In this document: piece by piece, positions 44,681 to 53,798 of the stretch
Position numbering within the stretch: the first letter of the stretch is position 1
Layout of the letters: each line of letters starts with the position of its first letter
From: Candidatus Accumulibacter propinquus
GTDB lineage: Bacteria > Pseudomonadota > Gammaproteobacteria > Burkholderiales > Rhodocyclaceae
NCBI GenBank assembly: GCA_016714935.1
Contig: JADKBU010000007.1
Location: 58,990-122,989 of the forward strand
Length of the DNA stretch: 64,000 nucleotides
Direction: 5' to 3'
Program-made: the position numbers and the translations under genes
Notes under the pieces: generated by a model
What the model was told of the DNA's origin: nothing
Seen by the model: only the letters and a program-made list of their open reading frames with translations
Database searches by the model: none

Positions 44681-46244
44681 CGGCCGCCGGCCGGAAAGTC
44701 CGGGAGCCGATCACCCGGTACCAGGCCCACCTCCACCGCCTGCAGAACGAAATCGCCGAGTTGCTCGACCTTGAGGTCACGGCGTGTTCCCACCTGCATC
44801 GGGCCATCCTTGCGCCAGATGAAGTAGTCGGTCTGCCCGTCCGGCGTGCCGATTGCCCGATACACCTCCGGCAGGATCGGCACATGATCCCCGAACCAGC
44901 ACAAGCACCCGCCCCGGGCAGGGGCTGCCAGCGCTGCCGCAGCCTGCCGGCCATACTGTCGGCGTTGCGCAGATGGCGGAGATAGATCGTCAGGTCATCA
45001 CAGCCGGCGGCCGGCGCCACCGTATAGCAGCGTTCGCTGTCGCCAGGCAGCGGATCCTTCGAGATGCAGGGGCCCGTGGTTCTCCATGGTGATGACGAAA
45101 ACAAACAGCGGCTGCTCGGCAGCCTCCCCAGCAAGGAACAGACCTTCTCGGCAACCGCCAGGTCGCTGACATAAGGCCCGCTCTTCGGCGCGCCGGAAAA
45201 GCTGCGAATGTCGATGAATTCGTCGAAACCGAGTCGCGGGTACACCTTGTCGCGCGCATAAAAACTGGCGGCGTAGGGATGCACGCAGACGGTGCGGTAG
45301 CCGCATCGCCGCAGGTAACTGGCGAGCGTGGCCAGATCCTGTCGCGCCAATCGGCGATAGGGATTGAAACGATGCACGGCCAGCGCGTCGATCGCGAGTC
45401 CGGACAGAAACGCAAACTCGGTGCGCACCGTATTGGCCCCCCAGGCCGACACCTGCAACCGTCCCTGCCACAGCGCACTCGCCTGCAAGGCGTCGAACTC
45501 GTGCAGGACATCCGTGCGGATTCCGGAGAACAGGCGCCGCACATCGAAGAAGGACTCGCTCTGCACCACCACCAGATGCGCCGGATGCGCGCGAACCGGT
45601 GGCCCCGCGCCAAGGTGCTCATAGGGCCAGGAAACCTTGAAGGGCAGCAGTTCTTCCTCGCCATAACGCCACAGGGCAGCCAGCAAGCCCAATCGCCGGA
45701 GGTCAGCCGCGGCGTCGAAGCTGACGGACAGTTTCTTTGCGAGGCCCAGCCACAGCAGCAGCAGTCCGGCCAGCGCCAACCCGCCCGCGCCGGCCAGGAA
45801 GTCGATGACCGGCAACCGGGACAGCAGCGATCGCTCGATCGCCAGGCCGCCGGTGACCGCGGCAGCGAAGGCCAGCAGCGCCAGCAGCGCCCTGCCGGCG
45901 CCCAGGAAAGGCAGATACAGGCGGGGATGCCGCAAGGCGTCGCTGAAATACTCGAAATCCTGGAACACGAACGGTTCGCGCAGAGCATGGAACTTGGCGT
46001 TGCTCACCAGAACCAGGAACAGCATCCCCGCCAACAGCGCAGCAGCGGCAAAGAAAGGGCGCTGCAGGACCAGCAGCAGACAGGAAAACAGCAGCAGCCA
46101 GAGTCCGAGGTGGATGGCCAGGGCCGCAACCGGTCGCCGCCACAAAGGCCGCGTCGGCGGCTGCAAAAGGCGCTCGATCAATAGTGAAAGCCCCGCGCCG
46201 GCCACGGCCGCCGGTGCCGCCGCCGACCAGAACGAATCAGCCAC
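44557..46244 (-). pseudogene. LTA-synthase/OpgB-like membrane phosphotransferase, frameshifted (RkpI position)
   Basis: The N-terminal third has four or five transmembrane helices. The extracytoplasmic alkaline-phosphatase-fold domain begins HLVVVQSESFFDVR; NTVRTEFAFLSGL holds the threonine nucleophile site seen in LtaS and phosphoglycerol transferases; MENHGPLHLE and CWFGDHVPILPEVY supply metal ligands. These conserved pieces lie in two alternating frames: frame 1 to about 45128, frame 2 to about 45070, frame 1 again to about 44970, then frame 2. At least three single-base indels are therefore needed. It starts with GTG overlapping the stop of the dehydrogenase gene. Likely transfers phosphoglycerol or phosphoethanolamine to a lipid or sugar. 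Could be a decayed gene or sequencing error. Confidence 0.75.
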
Positions 46245-47011
46245 CGTAATTGAGCAGGCGCAGGATGCGCTGGGAAACCGCCGGCGGCAGGAACGACAGG
46301 AACCAGGTCCCCAGATTGAGCGGAAAAGGAAAGCTGATGCGCCCGGTTACGTTCCAGACCGCGCCGGATGTAGCGGGCGGCCCGCTCGGCGGACCACAGA
46401 AATGGCTTCGGACCGGGCATCGCGCGGCACATCGATGATTCCACGTAACCCGGCATGACGACATTGATGCGGATGCCCTCGGCGGCCAACCAGCCGCGCA
46501 TCGCCTCGCCATAGACCTTGATCGCGGCCTTGCTGGCGCAGTAGCTCGGCGCCACCGGCAACCCGTAAAACGCGGCCAGGGAACTGATCAGGGCGATCTG
46601 TCCCTGCCCGCGCAGGCGCATCGCCGGCAGCACCGCATTGACCGTCGCCCACGCCGCCACGACGTTCACCTCCAGCAGGTCCTGCACCTCCGGCCAGCCC
46701 TCGGCGGCGCCAGATGGACCCACATGCGTGTTCAGGCCGGCATTGACGATCACCAGATCCAGTTGTTCCTGCGCGCAGAGCTTCCGCAGCCAGTCCGCCA
46801 GCGCCACGCGGTCGCGCAGGTCGAGCACCTGCGTCAATACGCGAGCGCCGCGCGCCTCGCAGAACGCCGCCAACTCCGCCAGGCGAAGCGCATTGCGTCC
46901 CTGCAGGACGAGGGTCCTGCCCGCTTCGGCATAGACGGCGGCCAGGGCACCGCCAATACCGCCGCTGGCGCCGGTAATCAGCACGCTCGCGGGGAACGCC
47001 GGCGGGCTCAC
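46237..47011 (-). pseudogene. rkpH: Short-chain dehydrogenase/reductase, frameshifted (RkpH-like)
   Basis: About 258 residues when repaired. Rossmann motif LITGASGGIGGALA at the N-terminus, NAGLN, catalytic serine in ISSLAAFYG, and the YCASKAA motif. After LERNR (about 46350) the frame runs into low-quality text, while the neighbouring frame continues plausibly as RISFPFPLNLGTWFLSFLPP and ends YGG at 46237. An extra G in a GGG run explains this. In the proposed pathway it would reduce the alpha-amino ketone made by the oxoamine synthase, the role played by 3-ketosphinganine reductase. Starts at a GTG overlapping the kpsS-like stop. Confidence 0.8.
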
Positions 47012-48233
47012 AGGAGTTCATCCAGAGGCGAGCGCTCGGGCTCCAGCAGCCGTCGGCAATTGTTGACCGCCATGCGGATGCCGGCTCGGCTATAGAAGCC
47101 ACCATTGACCTGCGTGGTATGGATCACCGTATTTCGAAAGCAACGGAACAGTTCAGCCTCCGGCTTGCCATCGTCCTGCCAGAAGTCATCCAGAGGACCC
47201 TGAAAGGTGAGGCCGAGCAGGTTGTAGATCGGATCGCTCAAGGTTACCGTCGGACACCCCATGCCGACAGACAGAAAACCGAGCGTGCTGTTGACTGTCA
47301 CCACCCCGCGCGCGAACGACAGCAGCTTGTCCAGATCGCCGCTTTCCAGATAGTCGATGCGGCCCGACAGAGCGAATTTTTTCTCCAGCCCGGTGATGAC
47401 CCGGCGATAGTCGATCAGACCCGCGTCCAAGGGATGGTTCTTGATCACCAGACGCGCTTCGCCCGGCGCATGCAGCGCAAATGACTCCATCACGAACTCC
47501 ATGACGCCGTTCATGTCCTCGAATCGGCAATGGTCGCGAATCTGGGCATCGCTGTTCAATTGCAGCGGCAGCAGGTAGAAAGGCGCACGCCGTCCGACCA
47601 GGGCATCGATCAGGGCAGCGTCTCTGCGGCTTGCGCCAGCGCAGATCGTGAAGCGGCGGATATACCCGCGTACTCGACTGCCGCATTGACCGGCGCGTGC
47701 GTCCGGTAGCGGTTGAACAGGATCGGATTGGCGATGCCGGCCACGTGGTAGGCCGCATCATGGGCGGCGCGAATCCGGAACGGCGAAGCAAATGGTTCAC
47801 CGTTTCCATAGTCCGGCAGGCGTTCGCCAACGCTTTGAAACCAGTCCGGGTCGCGTGGCAGCAAGGAATGACCATTCACCCCTTCGCGCTCCAGCGTTAC
47901 CCAGCAAGGGCGCAGGTAGCCTTCTTCAAAGACGTGGCTGCGAATGCCGACGGACGAGGCGTGGTCGATGGCCGGTCGATGGATCGGTCGCCGGTCGCCA
48001 AACAATATCTGATCGGTGACGCCATGCCGACGCCACTTCTCGTCCAGGAAATCGCGCAAGCCCGACAGGTCGCCGCGGTAGTTCCACGCCGGCCGCGCAC
48101 CCCAGTAAAGCAGATCACCGGCATTGAAGTTGATCTTGTAGACACGGTAACCGTCCGCCACCAATCGATCGGCCAGGCTGGCAAAGAACGGCGGGCAGAC
48201 TCCTTGCGGAACAGAAAGAAAAGAACGCTTCAA
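47008..48233 (-). pseudogene. kpsS: KpsS-like capsule Kdo transferase, frameshifted (RkpJ-like)
   Basis: Conserved KpsS text is present: YKINFNAGDLLYWG, DQILFGDRRPIH, SHVFEEGYLRPCWVTLE, NPILFNRYRTH, then after a frame change FYLLPLQLNSDAQIRDH, VIKNHPLD and GVVTVNSTLGFLSVGMG. One base is missing near 47665. KpsS starts the poly-Kdo linker on the lipid anchor of group-2-type capsules. The probable start is TTG at 48233 (LKRSFLSVPQGV); a GTG at 48323 would run through the poly-G tract in frame. Its partner KpsC is not in the window. Confidence 0.8.
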
Positions 48234-48244
48234 GCTACCCCAAT

Positions 48245-48264
48245 CCCCCCCCCCCCCCCCCCCC
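48245..48264. repeat. Homopolymer of 20 C (20 G on the coding strand of kpsS)
   Basis: Twenty identical bases in a row, 12 bases upstream of the likely kpsS start. Long G tracts slip during replication and cause phase variation of capsule genes in other bacteria; they are also assembly trouble spots. Either reading fits. Confidence 0.9.
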
Positions 48265-48527
48265 TCGCACCGCCCGCCAATGAGCCCATTTCCAGCGATT
48301 CCCGCGGTGGCAGAGCCCGCCACTGGGCCCGACGGTCAACCGCCTGGCTGGTGCCGCTCCCCGCGCCCCTACCGCCGTGACGGCCACCCTCAGCGTTTCC
48401 GGTAATTCATGCATCATCCGGCCAATCATAACACGGCCGGCCGACCGCCCGAGGTTGCCGTCGCCGGAATGATCAATGCAGTTACGGTGGTGTTTCGAAC
48501 GGTCGCCGGCCGCGGCGACGCGCGGGG
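48265..48527 (-). other. Leader region of the kpsS-rkpH-rkpI group
   Basis: A minus-strand TATGAT (48430-48425) could be a -10 element. Just downstream an ORF opens at 48417 (MMHELPETLRVAVTAVGARG) that enters the poly-G tract in a different frame from KpsS; loss of one G would fuse the two. The ORF has no recognised domain and may be non-coding. Confidence 0.35.
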
Positions 48528-49175
48528 TCAAACCTGCCGCAACCCCGCCACAGGCAGCGGGGCTGCGACCAAACCGGCAAGCATCGTCTCAACCATGGCC
48601 CGTGCTGCGGCATTGAGGTCGAAGGCCTCGGGATGCGTCAGCCAAAGCTGGATCACGCCGTGGAAGAACGCCTGCAGCAAATGCGCCGCGAGGTTGCTGT
48701 CAGTGTCCGCTGGCAGCCGCCCCTGGGCGATCGCGCGCAGGATGATGCGCTCGACGGCGCAGACGCACTGGCGGTCCATTTCGTCCACATGCGGCGCGCC
48801 GTCGGTCGTCTGGGTCAAACGCTCCGACTTGCAGAGCAGGATTTCGAGCACGGCTCGGGTACGAGGATCCGAGGCGATCTCGCGCAAGGCCCGTACCGAA
48901 ACCTCGCGCAAAGTCGCGATGGCGTCGTCGCCGTCACCATCCGCCGCCTGTTCGAGGCGGCTCTGCATCGGCAGCGTCGCACGACTGCACATCGCGCCGA
49001 ACAGCTCGCCCTTGTCACGGAAGTGCCAGTAGACGGCGCCGCGGGTGACGCCGGCGGCACTGGCCACGTCACCGAGAGTCGCCCGTGTCACGCCGCTGGC
49101 GCAGAAAACACGCTCGGCGGCGTCGAGTAGCGCTTCACGGGTGGCGAGCGCCTCGTCTCTTGTCCTTCTCACCAT
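48528..49175 (-). CDS. TetR-family repressor (AcrR/TtgR type)
   Basis: 215 residues. The N-terminal helix-turn-helix ATLGDVASAAGVTRGAVYWHFRDKGELF is typical of repressors of RND pumps. The C-terminal ligand domain (about 85-210) resembles TtgR/AcrR, with the TetR_C-like LRAIAQGRLPADTD. I chose ATG 49175 (MVRRTRDEAL); the frame extends upstream through the operator. Divergent from the efflux operon it likely controls. Confidence 0.92.
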   Translation of the reverse strand: MVRRTRDEALATREALLDAAERVFCASGVTRATLGDVASAAGVTRGAVYWHFRDKGELFGAMCSRATLPMQSRLEQAADGDGDDAIATLREVSVRALREIASDPRTRAVLEILLCKSERLTQTTDGAPHVDEMDRQCVCAVERIILRAIAQGRLPADTDSNLAAHLLQAFFHGVIQLWLTHPEAFDLNAAARAMVETMLAGLVAAPLPVAGLRQV

Positions 49176-49218
49176 CGATTTTTCGTCCGGAGAAACAGCA
49201 CAGCTTGCGGTACGCCCA

Positions 49219-49246
49219 TTTACAAACATTCCTGAATGTACGTAAA
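49219..49246. promoter_or_regulatory. Putative TetR/AcrR operator
   Basis: Half-sites TTTACAAACATT (49219-49230) and AATGTACGTAAA (49235-49246) are inverted with 10 of 12 positions matching, around a 4-base centre. The size and ACATT/AATGT cores resemble AcrR-type operators. It lies between the two divergent starts, where repressor binding could block both promoters. Confidence 0.75.
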
Positions 49247-49307
49247 ATTCGCTCCTTCCGCAAGTCGCGTTGCATCACAGCGCGCTGCGCTTCTCCGAGG
49301 AACCTCC

Positions 49308-50549
49308 ATGCCCGCGCCCGCTGCCCAACCTGCCGCCCCTTTGCTATCCGTGCTGCTCCTGGCCGTTGTCGCTGCGGCCGGCTGCGGGCAGCAGCAGCCT
49401 CCCGGCGGCATGGGTGGCTTTCCGCCCCCGGAAGTGACCACGGTCAGCGTCCAGCCGGCCGCGTTCCCGGTCACCTTCGAGTACGTCGGACAGACTGCCG
49501 GCTCCAAGGATGCCGAAGTCCGCGCCCGCGTCACCGGCATCGTCGAGAAGCGGCTCTACCAGGAAGGAGCGGCGGTGCGCGCCGGGCAACCGCTGTTTCT
49601 GCTCGATGCCAAGCCATTCGAGGCCCAACTCGCGGCCGCCGAGGCCGAATTGTTGCGCGCCAAGGCCCAGAAGACACAGGCAGACCGCGAGGCGGCGCGC
49701 CTGCGCCCGCTCGCCGAGCGCAAGGCCATCGGCCAGAAGGAAGCCGACGACGCGGCCTCCGCGGCCGAGTTCGCCACGGCCGCGATCAAGGCCGCGCAGG
49801 CGAAGCTCAGCGAAGCCCGGCTGAATCTCTCCTACACCCGCGTCGTCGCACCGATCAGCGGCCTGTCGAGCCGCGCGCAGCAATCGGAAGGCAGCCTGGC
49901 CAACGCCAATACGACGCTGCTCACCACCGTCTCGCAGGTCGACCCGATCTGGGTGCTGTTCAACGTCTCCGAGAACGAGCAACTGCGGCTCAACAAGGCG
50001 ATGGCCGATGGTCGCCTGCAACTGCCGCGCAACAATGCCTTCGAGGTTTCGGTGAAACTGTCCGATGGCTCGACCTTTCCGCGCAGTGGCCGGATCAGCT
50101 TCACCGACACGCGCGTCAACCCGCAGACCGGCACCTACGAAATGCGCGCCGAGATCGCCAACGCCGACCTGGCCCTGAAGCCCGGCCAGTTCGTGCGCGT
50201 CGCGTTGAAGGGAGCGCAACGGCAGGGGGCGCTGGCGGTGCCGCAGGTCGCCGTGCTCGAAGGGCCGCAGGGCAAGTTCGTCTACGTCGTCGGCAAGGAC
50301 AAGGACGGCAAGGAGATCGCCGAGGCGCGACCGGTAGTCGTCGGCGACTGGTCCGAGAGCGGCGGCAGGAACGTCTGGCTGATCGACTCGGGGCTGGCCG
50401 CGGGCGACCGTGTGATCGTCGACGGCGTGGCGCGGATCATGATGCCGAACACCCCGGTGCGCATCACGCCGGCCGGCGATGCCGGCGGCCCTCCTGCCGC
50501 TGCGCCGGCAGCCGCCGCGGCGGCGCCAGCTGCTGCGACCGGCAAGTAA
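49308..50549 (+). CDS. RND efflux periplasmic adaptor (MexA/AcrA family lipoprotein)
   Basis: 413 residues. Lipoprotein signal with cysteine 26 in VVAAAGCG. Beta-barrel, lipoyl (VRARVTGIVEKRLYQEGAAVRAGQPLF) and hairpin domains (helix pair about 95-175), then the family segment NLSYTRVVAPISGLSSRAQQSEG. It links the inner-membrane pump to the outer-membrane channel. GAGG precedes the ATG with good spacing. The Ala/Pro-rich C-terminal tail (about 390-413) is disordered. First gene of a three-gene efflux operon. Confidence 0.95.
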   Translation: MPAPAAQPAAPLLSVLLLAVVAAAGCGQQQPPGGMGGFPPPEVTTVSVQPAAFPVTFEYVGQTAGSKDAEVRARVTGIVEKRLYQEGAAVRAGQPLFLLDAKPFEAQLAAAEAELLRAKAQKTQADREAARLRPLAERKAIGQKEADDAASAAEFATAAIKAAQAKLSEARLNLSYTRVVAPISGLSSRAQQSEGSLANANTTLLTTVSQVDPIWVLFNVSENEQLRLNKAMADGRLQLPRNNAFEVSVKLSDGSTFPRSGRISFTDTRVNPQTGTYEMRAEIANADLALKPGQFVRVALKGAQRQGALAVPQVAVLEGPQGKFVYVVGKDKDGKEIAEARPVVVGDWSESGGRNVWLIDSGLAAGDRVIVDGVARIMMPNTPVRITPAGDAGGPPAAAPAAAAAAPAAATGK

Positions 50550-50564
50550 GCGGAGAAGGCCACC

Positions 50565-53500
50565 ATGTTCTCCCGCTTCTTCATCGACCGCCCGATCTTC
50601 GCGCTGGTCATCTCGGTGTTGCTCGTCGTCGCCGGCCTGGCGGCGATGCGCGCGCTGCCGATTGCGCAGTATCCGGAAATCGCACCGCCGGTGGTCACCG
50701 TGCAGGCGACCTACCCCGGCGCCTCGGCCGAAGTGCTCGAATCGACGGTCGCCGCACCGCTCGAGAACGCGATCAACGGCCTGCCCGGCATGATCTACAT
50801 GTCGTCGAATTCGTCGTCGAACGGCGTCGCGCAGATTCAGGTCACCTTCGAGATCGGTACCAGCATCGACATCGCCGCAGTCAATGTCAGCAACCGCGTC
50901 AAGCAGGTGGAAACGCGGCTGCCGCTGGAAGTGCGCCGGCAGGGAGTGACCGTCGAGCCCGGCTCCTCGGCCTTCCTGCAGGTGCTCGCCTTCTATTCGC
51001 CGGATGGCCGTTACGACGACCTGTTCACCTCGAACTACGTGACGCTGAACGTGCTCGACCGACTGAAGCGGCTGCCCGGCACGACCAATGTGCAGATCTT
51101 CGGCGCCAAGGACTACGCCATGCGCATCTGGCTGAAGCCGGATCGCCTCGCGCAATTGAAGCTGACGCCCGGTGACGTCGCCAACGCGATCAACGAACAG
51201 AACGCGCAATTCGCCGCCGGCAAGGTCGGTCAGTCGCCGATCGGCAAGGGCCAGGACCTGGTCTACACGATCACCTCCAAGGGGCGCCTGGCCGACCCGG
51301 CGCAGTTCAGCGAGATCATCGTCCGCGCCAACCCCGACGGCTCCACCGTTCGCCTCGCCGATGTCGCACGCGTCGAACTGGGTTCCCGCGATTACGAATT
51401 CAACGGCCGCTACAACGGCCGGCCGGCGACGCTGGTCGGCATCTTCCTGTCGCCCGGCGCCAACGCCCTCGACGTGGCGAAGAGCGTGCAGGCCACCGTC
51501 GACGAACTGCAGCAGCGCTTCCCCGAGGGCCTCAGCTACGCCGTGCCGTACGACACCACGCGCTTCGTCAAGGTGTCGATCGAGGAGGTGCTGAAGACGC
51601 TCGGCGAAGCGATGCTGCTGGTCTTCCTGGTGGTGTACCTGTTCCTGCAGAGCTGGCGCGCGGCGATCATCCCCTTCGCCGCCGTACCGGTATCGCTGAT
51701 CGGCACCTTTGCCGGCATCTACGCGCTCGGCTATTCGATCAACACCCTGACCCTGTTCGGCATGGTGCTGGCCATCGGCATCGTCGTCGACGATGCCATC
51801 GTCGTTCTGGAAAACGTCGAGCGGATCATGCGCGAGGAAGGCCTGTCGCCGCGCGACGCGGCGGTCAAGGCGATGCACGAGGTGACCGGCCCGATCATCG
51901 CCATCGTACTGACACTGACCGCGGTGTTCGTACCGATCGCCTTCCTCGGCGGGCTCACCGGCGAGCTGTATCGGCAGTTCGCGGTGACCATCTCGATCTC
52001 GGTCGTGCTGTCGGGCATCGTCGCGCTGACGCTGTCGCCGGCACTGTGCGTGATCATGCTCAAACACGGCCATCGCCAGCCGAACCGCTTCTTCCGCTGG
52101 TTCAACGGCTGGTTCTCGCGCGTCACCCGGCACTACCTCGACGGTGTCGTCTGGGTGATCCGCCGCGCCGCGCTGGTGCTCACGCTCTTCGCCGGCATGG
52201 TGGCGATCACCGCTTTCCTCTGGCGCACGACGCCAGGCAGCCTGGTCCCCGACGAGGACCAGGGCTTCTACATCAGCGCCATCATCCTGCCCGACGGCGC
52301 CACCCTCGAGCGTACCACCCGGGTCGTCGAGCAGGTTGAGGCGGCGGTGCGCAGCAACCCCGACAACCAGGATGTCGTCGCCTTCGCCGGCTTCGACTTC
52401 ATTGGCGGCGGCTTCCGCAACAATGCGGCGACGCTGTTCGTGACGCAGAAACCGTGGCACGAACGCCAGACCACATCGCAGCAACTCGTCGGCGAATTGT
52501 TCATGAAAACCGGCGGTATCAAGGAAGCGCTGGTACTGGCCTTCAATCCGCCGGCGATCTTCGGCCTCGGAACCGCCGGCGGCTACGAGTTCTTCATCCA
52601 GAACCGCGGCGACGGCGGTTCCAAACGCCTGCAGGAGGTATTGCAGCAATTTCTCGCACGCGCCAACAGCGATCCGCAGCTTGGCGGCGCGCAGACCTTG
52701 TGGCGCGCCACCGTGCCGCAGCTCTTCGTCGACGTCGACCGCGAGAAGGCGAAGAAAGCCGGTGTGTCGATCGACGAGGTCTTTGCCGCGCTGTCGTCGA
52801 CGCTCGGCACCTATTACGTAAACGATTTCAACAAGTACGGCCGCACCTGGCAGGTCCTGATGTCCGCCGAACCCGAATACCGCCAGCGGCCGGACGACAT
52901 CCAGGGCCTCTACGTGCGTTCGCAGAAGGGCGAGATGGTGCCGCTGGCGGCGCTGGTCAACGTCCGGCACTCCTCCGGGCCGGATTCGCTCGACCGCTTC
53001 AACAACCTGCCGGCGGTCAAGATCATCGGCCAGACGGCGCCCGGCATCAGCTCCGGCCAGGGCATCGCACGTGTCGAGGCGATCGCCAGGGAAGTGCTGC
53101 CGCCGGACTTCAGCTTCGACTGGGGCGGCTCCTCGTACCAGGAGAAGAAATCGAGCGGCGCCTCGACCTTCGCGCTCGGGCTGGCGGTGGTGATGGTCTT
53201 CCTGATCCTCGCCGCGCAATACGAGAAGTGGTCGCTGCCGCTGTGCGTGCTTCTGGCACTGCCTTTCGGCACCTTCGGCGCACTCGTGGCGATCTGGACC
53301 AAGAACCTGCTCGGACCGTTCTTCGGTGCGGCGCCGCTGACCAACGACGTGTATTTTCAGATCGGCCTGGTGACCCTGCTCGGTCTGGCCGCCAAGAACG
53401 CCATCCTGATCGTCGAATACGCGGTGCTCAAACACGCCGAGGGTCTTTCCGCCTCGGCCTCGGCGATCGAAGCCGCACGGCTGCGCTTCCGGCCGATCCT

Positions 53501-53798
53501 GATGACCTCGCTGGCGTTCATCCTCGGCGTCCTGCCGCTGGCCATCTCGACCGGCGCCGGTGCCGGAGCGCGCCACTCGGTGGGTACCGGCGTCATGGGC
53601 GGCATGATCGCCGCCACCCTGCTGGCGGTCTTCCACGTCCCGCTGTTCTTCAAGGTGCTCTACGACCGGAGCGTTCGCGAACAGCGCTCGCACGACGAAC
53701 TGCTGGACGAGGTCAGGCATCTGCATGACGTCCCGCAGGCGGCGGCCCCGCCTCCGGAAGTACCGGGTAGCAGCAAGGGAGGCGGCGGCCATGACTGA
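50565..53798 (+). CDS. RND multidrug efflux pump, inner-membrane permease (HAE1, AcrB/MexB family)
   Basis: 1077 residues, full length. Twelve membrane helices in the two-lobe RND pattern; the proton-relay aspartates are Asp409-Asp410 in IGIVVDDAIVVLENV and the partner lysine is Lys944 in GLAAKNAIL. The substrate-binding porter domains have the usual PGMIYMSSNSSSNG segment. Expected to export hydrophobic compounds using the proton gradient. The final tail is Pro/Gly-rich. Overlaps the outer-membrane factor gene by 8 bases. Confidence 0.96.
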   Translation: MFSRFFIDRPIFALVISVLLVVAGLAAMRALPIAQYPEIAPPVVTVQATYPGASAEVLESTVAAPLENAINGLPGMIYMSSNSSSNGVAQIQVTFEIGTSIDIAAVNVSNRVKQVETRLPLEVRRQGVTVEPGSSAFLQVLAFYSPDGRYDDLFTSNYVTLNVLDRLKRLPGTTNVQIFGAKDYAMRIWLKPDRLAQLKLTPGDVANAINEQNAQFAAGKVGQSPIGKGQDLVYTITSKGRLADPAQFSEIIVRANPDGSTVRLADVARVELGSRDYEFNGRYNGRPATLVGIFLSPGANALDVAKSVQATVDELQQRFPEGLSYAVPYDTTRFVKVSIEEVLKTLGEAMLLVFLVVYLFLQSWRAAIIPFAAVPVSLIGTFAGIYALGYSINTLTLFGMVLAIGIVVDDAIVVLENVERIMREEGLSPRDAAVKAMHEVTGPIIAIVLTLTAVFVPIAFLGGLTGELYRQFAVTISISVVLSGIVALTLSPALCVIMLKHGHRQPNRFFRWFNGWFSRVTRHYLDGVVWVIRRAALVLTLFAGMVAITAFLWRTTPGSLVPDEDQGFYISAIILPDGATLERTTRVVEQVEAAVRSNPDNQDVVAFAGFDFIGGGFRNNAATLFVTQKPWHERQTTSQQLVGELFMKTGGIKEALVLAFNPPAIFGLGTAGGYEFFIQNRGDGGSKRLQEVLQQFLARANSDPQLGGAQTLWRATVPQLFVDVDREKAKKAGVSIDEVFAALSSTLGTYYVNDFNKYGRTWQVLMSAEPEYRQRPDDIQGLYVRSQKGEMVPLAALVNVRHSSGPDSLDRFNNLPAVKIIGQTAPGISSGQGIARVEAIAREVLPPDFSFDWGGSSYQEKKSSGASTFALGLAVVMVFLILAAQYEKWSLPLCVLLALPFGTFGALVAIWTKNLLGPFFGAAPLTNDVYFQIGLVTLLGLAAKNAILIVEYAVLKHAEGLSASASAIEAARLRFRPILMTSLAFILGVLPLAISTGAGAGARHSVGTGVMGGMIAATLLAVFHVPLFFKVLYDRSVREQRSHDELLDEVRHLHDVPQAAAPPPEVPGSSKGGGGHD

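Noticed and set aside
35155..48527. Integrative island at tRNA-His
   Set aside because: Position is suggestive, but there is no integrase and I found no repeat of the tRNA 3' end at the far side of the locus.
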